Assembly (NCBI GenBank): GCA_964649415.1
Contig: CAZYSK010000002.1
Location: forward strand, 62,001 to 126,000
Direction of reading: 5' to 3'
Length of the DNA: 64,000 nucleotides
From: CAZYSK01 sp964649415
GTDB taxonomy: Bacteria > Chloroflexota > Anaerolineae > B4-G1
Of the stretch, positions 43,231-51,561 are shown piece by piece (position 1 is the first letter of the stretch; every line of letters begins with the position of its first letter). Position numbers and translations under genes: made by a program. The notes under the pieces were generated by a model that made no database searches, was not told the DNA's origin, and worked only from the letters and a program-made list of their open reading frames with translations.

Positions 43231-43602
43231 TGTCTTCCTCCTCAATCCATTGTCACAGCCGCCCGATCTGCGAAACATCCGTTCTCCATCACCTCGGCTC
43301 GTCTTGATCCACGGCCAGGCTCTCGGACGGCGCTTCGATCCGCCGCCGGGTATCGCGGACCCGAGGATCAGTTGGCGGGTCGTCGTTCACTTGAGCTCGG
43401 ACACGCTCTCGAGTCTTGACAAAGCACCCGCCGGGCTCCGACCACGACGACAGAGAGAGGTCCGCGGACGCAGCCGACCGCAGACGGTCGGGATCAATGT
43501 CCGCCCTGGCCTGGAAGGGCGTCTGAGCAGAGCGAGTACCAGAGGCCAATCACAAGGGGCAGCGCCTACGTTGAGACAGACCCGCGTGACCGGCGCACGC
43601 GC
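43231..43602. other. 372-bp intergenic region with repeat C
   Basis: No credible gene: the short open frames lack codon bias and cross the repeat. At 43459-43505 lies GGTCCGCGGACGCAGCCGAC followed by the family C hairpin CCGACCGCAGACGGTCGG (43475-43492). No clear promoter for the epimerase gene is visible. Confidence 0.7.
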
Positions 43603-45570
43603 TCATTCGCCGACCGTGTAGACGACCTCCACGGACATATCGGCATCAAGACTCATGTCGCAGGTTACCATCTCCCCGTCGCCCCGACAAGAGGACGGAG
43701 AGGCTTGCACGAGGTGTGTGCCGGGCGGGAGGGCAAGCGTCAGCGATACCGGCGTGCTATCCGTGCCCGGCTGCTTCTGGATCAAGAGCGCGTAATGCCA
43801 TTGACCATCGCTCAGCCTGGCAATAGACGGCAGATCGTAGCTGAGGCGCGTCGTCAGCGTCTGGCCGTACTCGACGACGAAGAATTGAGCGAAGACCGTC
43901 TTGCCCGCCTCGTCGGGAAGCGTGACCGCCCGGCCGTGGTCGGACTCACCACGGAGGAGATACTCACCTGGGGTCGGGTGTGGCGTGGACGCACGCAACA
44001 CACTGCCGGCGGGCACATACACGCGCGCATAATCGTAGTAGCAGCGGTGCATGATGGCCTCGTATGCCAGACCGCTGGCATACGCCGGCTGATGCTCACA
44101 ACGCACACCCGGCTTCTGGCCTTGATGTTCGTAGGTCACCACCATGTCAGCGGCGGCCGTCCCGTCGGCGCGCAAGGACACGCGATAGTCCATGCGCTCA
44201 CTGACCAGCGGATTGACCTTGTTGAAACCTAGATTCGCATCAACGACCATCAGGTAGTCACCTTCGCTCTCTCGCAACGCGCCATCCCAGCCAGTCTCCG
44301 CCAGCGCATCGGCTACGTCCTCGCCTTCAATGAAAATCAGCAAGTGACGGCCCTCCAGTGCGCGGTACAAGGCCCAGGCGACCTGAACCCAGTCCACGCT
44401 GCCGGGGTCGCCCTCGACACGCGTCAGAAGAGCGGCAGCCAATTGCCCCATGAACTCCTTGCGGCTGAAGACCCAGTCCGCTGTCACCCCAGCTTCGCCG
44501 GGATTCCAGACCTCGCGCATGAACTGGCGCACGTTGTCCGCCGTCACCGGGTCCGCCACACCTGGCAACTGGATCTCACCGAATCCCGCCAGCAGCAGTT
44601 CCAGCACGCGCTGATCGAGCGCCACGACACCGTCGACCGAGACCTCCTGGCCGTACTCATACAGATCAGCCGCCTGGCGTGCCGAGCTCGGGAAGTCCGG
44701 ATACCAATTCGCATCGCGGAACAGCCACAGCTCCGACCCCATATAGTGGAACAAGGGCTCTGGTGGCTCAGAATACGGCTTGTTCAAATAGTCATCCACG
44801 ACATACGCGTCACCAAAACTCAAATCAGCGACCCGACCGCCGTCGAGCGTGAGCAGGCCGGCACCGCTGATGAACCCCCCACCCGGCCGCAACTCGTCTT
44901 CGTTCTGTGCCAAGACCAGGTAGGTTCGCGGCGCGTCCATGCCCAGCAGATCAGGAGCCACCGTCGCGACCTTCAGTCCTGCCCACAGCAATGGCAGCCC
45001 CCGGTCCAACACGGCGGTCCTTTCCGCGAACCACGGGGAGAGAGAGCCTGGATCCACCTGCGCCCAGGCGTGCCGGGCCCGATCCGCCTCCGCCAGTGCC
45101 CGCTCCATGCCGGGCTGCGCATCGGCCAGAAGGCGGGCCATGGACTCCGACGAGAAACCCTCCGGGACCAGGTTGCCTTCCCCGGAAGCCGCCAACAGCG
45201 GCGTGAAGGCATCACACGCAATCACCCCCGCCTCGCCCAGGCTGTCAGCCACAGTCAACAGGTGGGGAGCGGCCTGCAGGTCTCCGCCAACCCTCGGCAC
45301 CCACCCCAGTCCTGGGGCAAGCTCCACCAAGAATCCGCTCCGGCGTCGCAGTTTGGCTACGTCATCCCGTAGATCCCGCACCAGGTCACAAGCAGCCGCA
45401 GGCTCCACAGCCGCTGGCGCGTCTGCCAGGGCCTGTGCCTGGGCCAGATGTCTCCGCAGCGACAGGGCAGCCTGGGCCAACAGTCCTCCCCAGACAAGGA
45501 GCAGTATCCCTCCTAGAAGTACCAGCGCCCAGACTACGCGCCGCAATCCCAACGTCGGCCGATTGACCAT
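43603..45570 (-). CDS. DUF4012 membrane-anchored protein
   Basis: 655 residues. One N-terminal membrane helix, a helical region, then the DUF4012 core with L-V-L-A-Q-N-E-D-E-L-R-P-G-G-G-F-I-S-G near residue 215 and D-A-N-W-Y-P-D-F-P near residue 285. A C-terminal beta-rich part follows (V-E-V-V-Y-T-V at the end). DUF4012 proteins occur in polysaccharide and cell-wall loci of Chloroflexota and Actinobacteria and may be related to LCP-type attachment enzymes; no activity is proven. The R-P-G-G-G-F pattern is intact. It lies 43 bp downstream of the DUF2723 gene. Confidence 0.85.
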   Translation of the reverse strand: MVNRPTLGLRRVVWALVLLGGILLLVWGGLLAQAALSLRRHLAQAQALADAPAAVEPAAACDLVRDLRDDVAKLRRRSGFLVELAPGLGWVPRVGGDLQAAPHLLTVADSLGEAGVIACDAFTPLLAASGEGNLVPEGFSSESMARLLADAQPGMERALAEADRARHAWAQVDPGSLSPWFAERTAVLDRGLPLLWAGLKVATVAPDLLGMDAPRTYLVLAQNEDELRPGGGFISGAGLLTLDGGRVADLSFGDAYVVDDYLNKPYSEPPEPLFHYMGSELWLFRDANWYPDFPSSARQAADLYEYGQEVSVDGVVALDQRVLELLLAGFGEIQLPGVADPVTADNVRQFMREVWNPGEAGVTADWVFSRKEFMGQLAAALLTRVEGDPGSVDWVQVAWALYRALEGRHLLIFIEGEDVADALAETGWDGALRESEGDYLMVVDANLGFNKVNPLVSERMDYRVSLRADGTAAADMVVTYEHQGQKPGVRCEHQPAYASGLAYEAIMHRCYYDYARVYVPAGSVLRASTPHPTPGEYLLRGESDHGRAVTLPDEAGKTVFAQFFVVEYGQTLTTRLSYDLPSIARLSDGQWHYALLIQKQPGTDSTPVSLTLALPPGTHLVQASPSSCRGDGEMVTCDMSLDADMSVEVVYTVGE

Positions 45571-45613
45571 AGTATTCCCCAGCAGTCAGGTTCCTTTCCG
45601 AAAACTCAGCACT

Positions 45614-47068
45614 TCACTCGCGAACGGTCACCTCTACAACGGGGCGTCCGGCGTGGCGAGCCGCATCCTCCGGTGAAAGCCCATTCGCGACGGTCTCAAG
45701 GTTCAACGCCTCACTGACGATCCGTCGATATGAATCCTGCGCCCACAGGTCTCGGTCCAGCACGAGCACGTCCGGACGCTGCCCCAACACCTCGTGAACA
45801 TACCAAAGCGTAAACGTGTGCGCATCCCGGGCAGTGAGGAGAACGGCCTGATGAGGGGCCTGTTCCAGCGTGGATTCCGCCCACTCCACCGCTGTGCGGT
45901 CATTGCTCACGTCCGCCTGCCCCCAGAACAGCAGGGCCTGGAGCAGGGGCAGAAGCAGGATCAACCACACACCGGCGCGAGATCGCCGCCGTATCCAGGC
46001 CGCCGCCTGAGCCAACCCACACCCCAGCCAGAGAACCATCAGGGGCAGCGCTGGCACCAGGTAGGCCACCGAGTCTACCGTGTCGTAGCCTATGGCGTAT
46101 ACGCTGAACGCCCCGAATGCACCGGCAGAGATGCCGGCCAGCGGACGCCTCTCCCGCCAGAGGCGCAGCCACCCCAGCACCACCAGCCCCGCTCCAAGCG
46201 GTGTGAACTGGCGGACCAGGAGGCCCATCCAGGCCAGGAGTCGGCGAGGCCAGGCGGTCAGTGCCAGTCCGAAGACGTACCCGTGGTAGATCTGCCCGCT
46301 GACGAACGCCCACCACCCAGGAAGCGTATCCACGCTACCCCACGGCGAAGGCGCCCCCCTGCGCGCCAGCAACACAGGTCCACCCATCGCGCCCCATCCC
46401 AGAAGCGCCAAGAGGCCAACGCGAGACAACCGCTCCAGCCGTCCCCGCTCCCCTCCCCACGCTCCCCAGGCGACCACGGGGGCCAGGAACACGAGGCTTG
46501 GATGGGCCGCGACCCCCAGGCCCCAGGCCAATCCCATCGCCCAGGGCGGAGCTTTACGGAGCGCAAGCAGCATCACCAGCGCGGCAAGGCAGGCCGCCGG
46601 TGCATACACTTCGGTGATGACGGCCTGCGACCAGAAGAGAGGCGACAGCCCAAGGCTAAGGCCCGCGCACAGCGCCGGGGACCAGTCGTGGTCCCGAGAT
46701 GGCAAACTAGAAATCGACAGGAGCCCCACCGCTGACGCCGTCAGGGCGGCCGCACTGGCCGCCAGCACGGCCGACATGACGTTCAAACGCCAGGCCGGCT
46801 CCCCCCACGGCAGGCATATGAACAGCTCCCCCAGCAGCAGATAGGTCGGAAACCCCGGAGGATGGGGAATGCTGCCCCGCGCCACGGCCGTCACCAGATC
46901 GCCCCCATCGGCCCCGTAATGCGCCCATGTGATCGTAGGCGCCAGGGTCTGGAAGTAGACGAGCAGCAAGAGGGCGAGCGTTCCCGCTCCGCCCACGCAC
47001 CGCTTCCAGGACACCCTTGCCTGCCAGCGCATCGGCGGTCGACCCAGGGCGGAAGTGAGCCGTCTCAT
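45614..47068 (-). CDS. DUF2723 membrane protein (GT-C like)
   Basis: 484 residues with about 11 membrane helices. T-L-A-P-T-I-T-W-A-H-Y-G-A-D-G-G-D-L-V-T-A and I-P-H-P-P-G-F-P-T-Y-L-L-L-G near the N-terminus are the DUF2723 signature; the acidic residues there are the likely GT-C catalytic site. DUF2723 proteins include protein O-mannosyl-type transferases of Bacteroidetes and Chloroflexota. It overlaps the GT2 gene upstream by 4 bp (ATGA), so the two are made together. Confidence 0.85.
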   Translation of the reverse strand: MRRLTSALGRPPMRWQARVSWKRCVGGAGTLALLLLVYFQTLAPTITWAHYGADGGDLVTAVARGSIPHPPGFPTYLLLGELFICLPWGEPAWRLNVMSAVLAASAAALTASAVGLLSISSLPSRDHDWSPALCAGLSLGLSPLFWSQAVITEVYAPAACLAALVMLLALRKAPPWAMGLAWGLGVAAHPSLVFLAPVVAWGAWGGERGRLERLSRVGLLALLGWGAMGGPVLLARRGAPSPWGSVDTLPGWWAFVSGQIYHGYVFGLALTAWPRRLLAWMGLLVRQFTPLGAGLVVLGWLRLWRERRPLAGISAGAFGAFSVYAIGYDTVDSVAYLVPALPLMVLWLGCGLAQAAAWIRRRSRAGVWLILLLPLLQALLFWGQADVSNDRTAVEWAESTLEQAPHQAVLLTARDAHTFTLWYVHEVLGQRPDVLVLDRDLWAQDSYRRIVSEALNLETVANGLSPEDAARHAGRPVVEVTVRE

Positions 47069-48228
47069 CGTGCCTTGGTCCAGGTGACGGGTTGTGTCCC
47101 GGTGACGTAGCGCCAGAAACCTGCCAAGGCCGCCGCGTTGGCGAAACAGAAATAGAACACAGCGTGAAGCGGCCTACAGGCTATCCCGTGCTGCGTGAGC
47201 GCGTACCCCAACAGAGCAGCCGCGTAGAACGCACTCTGTCCGAGGAAGACCAGGCGGTAGAGCGGCAACTGCACCAGGCACGCGTTCAACCCGTACACCG
47301 CAGGCAGAAGAAACGGCGTGACCGCCCAGCGCAGGACACGGTGCGAGAGATACTGCCAGGCCACCCGTCCCCGGGCCGGATTGAGCAGGCCGAGCAGCCA
47401 TACGATGGACTGAAACCCGCCAGCCGCGATGCGCGTGCGCCGCCGCCACTCCCCGCTCAACGTTGGCGAAGCCTCCTCCACAACAACCGCCTCCGGCTCA
47501 TAGACAACCCGCCACCCCTTCTCCACCAGACCCAGCGAGATGACGAAATCGTCTATCAGCGCATTCGGCGGCGGCGGCTCAAACAGATGACGCCGAATGG
47601 CAAACAGCTCCCCCGCTGCCCCCATTGCAGAGCTAAGCGCACTGTCGCAGCGTTTGAGGAAGGACTCGTAACGCCAGTAGAGACCTTCCCCCGTCAGACC
47701 GCGCCATTCCGATGGCGCCCCTTCACCACCGGCCAATACCCGTTTCTCGCCCGCAACACCTCCGACCGTCGAATCAGCGAAGCTGCGCACGAGGGCACGC
47801 AGCGCCCCGCGCTCCATCATCGCGTTCGCATCGGAGAAGACGACGATTTCGCCGCGTACCAAGGGCATCACCCGATTGATGGCGGCCATCTTCCCCTGTC
47901 GCTGGGGCTGGTGATACAGGTGCACGCCCCGATCGGCATAATCGGCCACAATGTCGGGCGTTCCGTCGTTCGACCCATCCGTGACCACAATGATCTCCAG
48001 CCGTTCCGCCGGGTAGTCGAGGGAAAGGCTGTTCTCGATCTTGCAGGCGATCACCGCAGCTTCGTTGTACGCCGCGACGAGCAACGTCACAGGTGGGGTG
48101 ACGTCCGCTTTCTGAACAGGATGATACGCACAGCGAGCCAGCAATCCCACCAGCAGCGGGTAGCCCAGGAAGGTATAAAGTATCACTGCCACAATCAGCC
48201 AGAAGAGAACCTGGAGCCAGGTCTGCAC
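47065..48228 (-). CDS. Membrane GT2, poly-GlcNAc-synthase-like
   Basis: 387 residues. One N-terminal helix, a GT2 domain (L-L-V-A-A-Y-N-E, T-D-G-S-N-D-G-T, F-S-D-A-N as DxD, then D-D-F-V-I-S and R-R-R-T-R-I-A-A-G-G of Q-x-x-R-W type), and three or four C-terminal helices: the layout of processive or membrane-bound GT2 enzymes. Residues about 168-181 (G-A-P-S-E-W-R-G-L-T-G) are a repeat A insertion just after the E-K-R motif, in the catalytic domain. Product unknown. Confidence 0.85.
   Translation of the reverse strand: MQTWLQVLFWLIVAVILYTFLGYPLLVGLLARCAYHPVQKADVTPPVTLLVAAYNEAAVIACKIENSLSLDYPAERLEIIVVTDGSNDGTPDIVADYADRGVHLYHQPQRQGKMAAINRVMPLVRGEIVVFSDANAMMERGALRALVRSFADSTVGGVAGEKRVLAGGEGAPSEWRGLTGEGLYWRYESFLKRCDSALSSAMGAAGELFAIRRHLFEPPPPNALIDDFVISLGLVEKGWRVVYEPEAVVVEEASPTLSGEWRRRTRIAAGGFQSIVWLLGLLNPARGRVAWQYLSHRVLRWAVTPFLLPAVYGLNACLVQLPLYRLVFLGQSAFYAAALLGYALTQHGIACRPLHAVFYFCFANAAALAGFWRYVTGTQPVTWTKAR
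47701..47718. repeat. Repeat A, single copy inside a GT2 gene
   Basis: GCGCCATTCCGATGGCGC exactly, read on the minus strand as A-P-S-E-W-R in the GT2 catalytic domain. Confidence 0.9.
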
Positions 48229-48229
48229 G

Positions 48230-49231
48230 TCAGGCCTCCTCCAGGCTCTGGGAAGGCTCCCGGATCTGCAACCCCAATCGCCAGGCCAAAGCCGCGCCCA
48301 TCGCCATGGGCAGAACGACTGAAATCAGATGCAGGATGAACGCATAGGAGAGCGCGTTTGGGCCGCTGACCCCGAAGACAGCCAGGGCTTGCACGCACAG
48401 ATAGTGGAACACGCCGATCCGACCGGGCGACGACGGGACCGCGACCCCCAACTGAAGAACGGCCAGCAGGAAAGACGCTACCAAGACGGACGGGTTCTCA
48501 CCGATCGCGCCCAACAGCGTGTAGTTGACCGCGGCGTACGCGATCCAGATCAGCAAGGACCAGGCCAGCGCGGAGAGCAGCCGCGCCGGCTGTCCCAACG
48601 TGTCCAGACTCAGCAGAAGTTGGCCCGCAGCGGCCAGGATGCGCCGTATCCAGGGCCAGCGCCACCTGGTCGCCAGGTGCTCCAACACGCCGGCTACCCA
48701 CCGCCGCGCAATCACCAGTGCCACCACGGCCGCCAAGGCCACGGCTGAGACGGCCACGAGTGCCTCCGCCGAGCCCTGCCACCAGGCAGGCAGCGTGGTC
48801 TGCGACAGCAGCGACGCGACCAGTACAAGCAGCATCAGCAGGTCAAGCGCGACCTCCACCGCCAGCGTGCCCAGCGTGTACATGGTCTCACCCGTACCAA
48901 CCAGTGTCGCCCGCGCCAGATCGCCGAGGCGCGCCGGCACCAGCACGTTTACCGCTTGCCCGACCAGCAGCGCCGCCACGAGTTTGCCAAACGGGGGAAT
49001 CCGAGGGGCTCGAAACATCAGCCGCCAGCGGGCAGCACGAAGCAACACACTGCCCAGGTTGAGCAGCAGGGCCAGCACCACCAACCGATAATCCACCTGC
49101 GTCAGGGCCGCCCATACTCCTGCCCAGTCCGTCTTCCAGACCAGCCATACCAGACAGACAAGGCTAAGCAGAATACCTAACCAGGCCTGGAACCGCGAGA
49201 GGCCGGCCCGCCGGCGCGGTTCCTCCTGCAC
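48230..49231 (-). CDS. UPF0104/LPG-synthase-TM family flippase-like protein
   Basis: About 333 residues, eight or so membrane helices, with R-A-A-R-W near residue 50, L-V-P-A-R-L-G-D-L-A-R-A and P-S-S-P-G-R-I-G-V-F-H-Y late in the protein: the signature of the MprF-type N-terminal flippase domain (PF03706). In glycan loci such proteins are thought to move lipid-linked substrates. GTG 49231 is used (TTGAGGG 8 bases upstream, 11 bp after the previous stop); an in-frame start at 49288 would overlap the upstream gene by 46 bp. Confidence 0.8.
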   Translation of the reverse strand: MQEEPRRRAGLSRFQAWLGILLSLVCLVWLVWKTDWAGVWAALTQVDYRLVVLALLLNLGSVLLRAARWRLMFRAPRIPPFGKLVAALLVGQAVNVLVPARLGDLARATLVGTGETMYTLGTLAVEVALDLLMLLVLVASLLSQTTLPAWWQGSAEALVAVSAVALAAVVALVIARRWVAGVLEHLATRWRWPWIRRILAAAGQLLLSLDTLGQPARLLSALAWSLLIWIAYAAVNYTLLGAIGENPSVLVASFLLAVLQLGVAVPSSPGRIGVFHYLCVQALAVFGVSGPNALSYAFILHLISVVLPMAMGAALAWRLGLQIREPSQSLEEA

Positions 49232-49242
49232 AGACAACGCCC

Positions 49243-50664
49243 TCAATATGCCCCATCTCCTCGGATCACCGCACTGACTGTCATCCACAAGATGCGCAGA
49301 TCGAGCCAGACGGACCAGTTACGGATGTAGTACAGGTCATCCTCCATACGGAGGGCATAGTCGGCGCGATTGCTGCGACCATTCACTTGCCACCAACCCG
49401 TCATGCCCTGGGGCACGGCGAAGCGCTTCCGATGCCACGATTCGTATCTCTCAACTAGCCACGGAAGCTCCGGGCGCGGCCCCACTAAGCTCATATCCCC
49501 TCTGAGCACGTTGAGAAGCTGCGGCAGCTCGTCAATGCTGAACCGCCGCAGTACATGTCCCACGCGCGTGACGCGGGGATCGTCAGGCCGCTTGGCAAAG
49601 GTCGGGGGGCCATCGTCAGTTTCCTCAGCCAGGTGCCGTTCCTCAGCTTCAGCCCCGATATGCATCGTGCGGAACTTGAGCATCCAGAATGGCTGTCCGC
49701 CCTCCCCGATGCGCTCCTGGCGCAGAAGGATCGGGCCAGGCGAGTCAATGCGCACCGCAATTGCCGCCGCAACCATGAGCGGCGAGAGTACGACCAGAGC
49801 CAACGTGCCCACTACCAGATCGAAGAGACGCTTCACCGCGCGGTCCAGGCCTTCGATGGCCGGCTCGCGCAGCCCGATGAGCGGAATGCCCGCGAAGTCC
49901 TCGACCGACGCCCGGATGAACACGAGATCAAACACGTCCGGCACGACCCGCACATTCACCGGCGCTTCTTGCAGGGCCAGGATAACCTGCCTGACCTGCT
50001 CCTGCGCGTGCGGCGGCAGGGCCAAAATGACCTCATCGACCGTGCGTTGAGAGGCGATAGCACCAACGCTGTCCAGAGATCCCATCACAGGGTATCCAGC
50101 GCAGGTTTGCCCTTGTTTGTCCTCGTCATCGTCCACGTAGCCGACCAGCTCCAGGCCCGTCCACCGATGGGCACGCATGGCGTGGCCGAGTCTCCGTCCC
50201 ACCTCACCTGCGCCGACGATCAGCACCCGGCGAGGCTCGCCCAGGCTGCGGGCCTGACCTAGCTGGAGCAGCCACTGGAGAACGCCGCGCCAAGCCAATA
50301 TGAATATCAGATCAAGCAGATAGAAATAGGCAAAAAGGATGCGGGAAAACTCACGAAAGAACAGATAGGCCACGCCGGCGAAGACGAGCGTGGCCCAAGT
50401 GACAGCGCTCCAAATCACCTGGGCATCGCTCAGGTAGTGCAAGGCACGGGCCGGGTCATAGACACGGAGGGCCAAGAAGACCGAGGCCCAGACGGCAGGC
50501 ACCACCACGTAGAGCCACGGGCCAAAAGCTAGTGGGCCTTCCAGTTGTACACCAAATGGCAGCACCAAGCGCAGTACCTTGGCCAGGTACAGCGCGAACG
50601 CCGTGAGGCCCAAGTCCATCACCAGGCAGACCAGGGCCAGGCGCGTACCCACACGTTTGAGCAT
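49243..50664 (-). CDS. Polyprenyl glycosylphosphotransferase (WbaP/WcaJ type)
   Basis: 473 residues. Four or five N-terminal helices, a Rossmann-like domain (V-L-I-V-G-A-G-E-V-G-R-R-L), another helix, then the catalytic C-terminal domain: L-L-R-Q-E-R-I-G-E-G-G, F-W-M-L-K-F-R-T-M, D-E-L-P-Q-L-L-N-V-L-R-G-D-M-S-L-V-G-P-R-P-E. It starts glycan synthesis by moving a sugar phosphate from a nucleotide sugar to undecaprenyl phosphate at the inner face. GAGAGGAG precedes ATG 50664. A promoter with its -35 box in a repeat arm lies just upstream. Confidence 0.92.
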   Translation of the reverse strand: MLKRVGTRLALVCLVMDLGLTAFALYLAKVLRLVLPFGVQLEGPLAFGPWLYVVVPAVWASVFLALRVYDPARALHYLSDAQVIWSAVTWATLVFAGVAYLFFREFSRILFAYFYLLDLIFILAWRGVLQWLLQLGQARSLGEPRRVLIVGAGEVGRRLGHAMRAHRWTGLELVGYVDDDEDKQGQTCAGYPVMGSLDSVGAIASQRTVDEVILALPPHAQEQVRQVILALQEAPVNVRVVPDVFDLVFIRASVEDFAGIPLIGLREPAIEGLDRAVKRLFDLVVGTLALVVLSPLMVAAAIAVRIDSPGPILLRQERIGEGGQPFWMLKFRTMHIGAEAEERHLAEETDDGPPTFAKRPDDPRVTRVGHVLRRFSIDELPQLLNVLRGDMSLVGPRPELPWLVERYESWHRKRFAVPQGMTGWWQVNGRSNRADYALRMEDDLYYIRNWSVWLDLRILWMTVSAVIRGDGAY

Positions 50665-50685
50665 CAGCCAGTCTCTCCTCTGTCA

Positions 50686-50715
50686 ATGATAACACTTGCC
50701 ATATCATCCCTGCAA
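50686..50715 (-). promoter_or_regulatory. Possible promoter of the glycosylphosphotransferase gene
   Basis: Minus strand: TTGCAG (50715-50710), an 18-bp spacer, TATCAT (50691-50686). The -35 box lies in the flank of the first repeat A copy of the array at 50718, as for the Wzt gene. Confidence 0.45.
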
Positions 50716-50717
50716 AG

Positions 50718-50849
50718 GCGCCATTCTGATGGCGCGCCATATCATCCCTACAAAGACGCCATTCTGATGGCGCGCCATATCATCCCTACAAAGACGCCAT
50801 TCTGATAGCGCGCCATATCATCCCTACAAAGACGCCATTCTGATGGCGC
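50718..50849. repeat. Repeat A array, four copies, 38-bp period, intergenic
   Basis: Hairpin starts at 50718, 50756, 50794 and 50832, all with the TCTG loop; the third has one change in the right arm (ATAGCGC) and copies 2-4 begin ACGCCAT. Spacers are CGCCATATCATCCCTACAAAG-like. This is the only array whose period is not a multiple of three, and it lies outside genes. Confidence 0.95.
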
Positions 50850-50985
50850 GCCATACTAGAAAGGTGCCATCTAGCGCCGGGGAGGAGATCACGATGCGCA
50901 TTATAGCGCAGGGGGACAGGCTTGTCCAACGCGAGTCTAGGGCTCGCGCGCGAGTCTGGGACTCGCGCGACTGTATCGAAAGAGA
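50850..50985. repeat. Intergenic stretch with GAGTC/GACTC hairpins
   Basis: 50931-50969 holds two adjacent GCGAGTC-type hairpins; the second (CGCGCGAGTC-tgg-GACTCGCGCG, 50947-50969) has a perfect 10-bp stem. No gene is visible. Together with the repeat array it separates the glycosylphosphotransferase operon from the genes at 50986-54506. Confidence 0.6.
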
Positions 50986-51318
50986 TCAGTCACCTTTTTC
51001 GTCAGAAGGGTGGCGAAGCGGCTCCTTCGTCTGCCACGCCCGCCAGGCGAGCCAGGTCTGCCACATGCTCACAGCACAAAGGAGGCCCCATAGCACACGC
51101 TCCCACCAGCGTGAGACCGTGAGCGCGCCTCCCAGACTCGCGAGCGCCAAACCCGCCATCAGCCAGGCCTGGAAGCCCGGGCTAGACAGCCGCGCCCGCA
51201 GCTTGTCACGTCGAACATGCGCATCGTAGCAGTAGAAGCTGAAGGCCGCAAGGACTACTGCCACGCCCAGTACCCACACCCCGTTAGACGCCAGCCCGGC
51301 CCAATCAAGCCCACTCAC
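50986..51318 (-). CDS. Small membrane protein with repeat-E tail
   Basis: About 110 residues from GTG 51318 (AAGGAG 7 bases upstream), three membrane helices (residues about 10-30, 48-65, 70-92). The last 14 or so residues (K-E-P-L-R-H-P-S-D-E-K-G-D) are coded by a repeat-E copy. An in-frame ATG at 51387 lies inside a repeat A copy and is a less likely start. No recognised family; probably a real gene because of the ribosome binding site and hydrophobic pattern. Confidence 0.55.
   Translation of the reverse strand: MSGLDWAGLASNGVWVLGVAVVLAAFSFYCYDAHVRRDKLRARLSSPGFQAWLMAGLALASLGGALTVSRWWERVLWGLLCAVSMWQTWLAWRAWQTKEPLRHPSDEKGD
50996..51030. repeat. Repeat E, one copy at a gene end
   Basis: TTTCGTCAGAAGGGTGGCGA and following bases match the 30-bp units at 41219-41278. 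It codes the C-terminal tail of the small membrane protein. Confidence 0.8.
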
Positions 51319-51367
51319 ACAAAGACTCCTTACTGAGTTCCAGAACCAACCCAACATCCCTACAAAG

Positions 51368-51456
51368 GCGCCATTCTGATGGCGCACATTCAGCCGTCAA
51401 GAGGCGCCATTCTGATGGCGCACATTCAGCCGTCAAGAGGCGCCATTCTGATGGCG
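51368..51456. repeat. Repeat A array, three copies, 36-bp period, running into a gap
   Basis: Hairpin starts at 51368, 51404 and 51440, TCTG loop; spacers CACATTCAGCCGTCAAGAG. The array is cut at 51457 by a gap. Confidence 0.95.
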
Positions 51457-51556
51457 NNNNNNNNNNNNNNNNNNNNNNNNNNNNNNNNNNNNNNNNNNNN
51501 NNNNNNNNNNNNNNNNNNNNNNNNNNNNNNNNNNNNNNNNNNNNNNNNNNNNNNNN
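51457..51556. other. Assembly gap (100 N) at a repeat A array
   Basis: Exactly 100 N. The left edge ends in a repeat A right arm (GATGGCG); the right edge (CGACATCATTCC) is only 5 bp from the stop of the next gene. The real length is unknown. Confidence 0.95.
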
Positions 51557-51561
51557 CGACA

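Noticed and set aside
43289..43549. Minus-strand frame of 86 codons between the epimerase and DUF4012 genes
   Set aside because: It crosses repeat C, has no ribosome binding site and no recognisable pattern.
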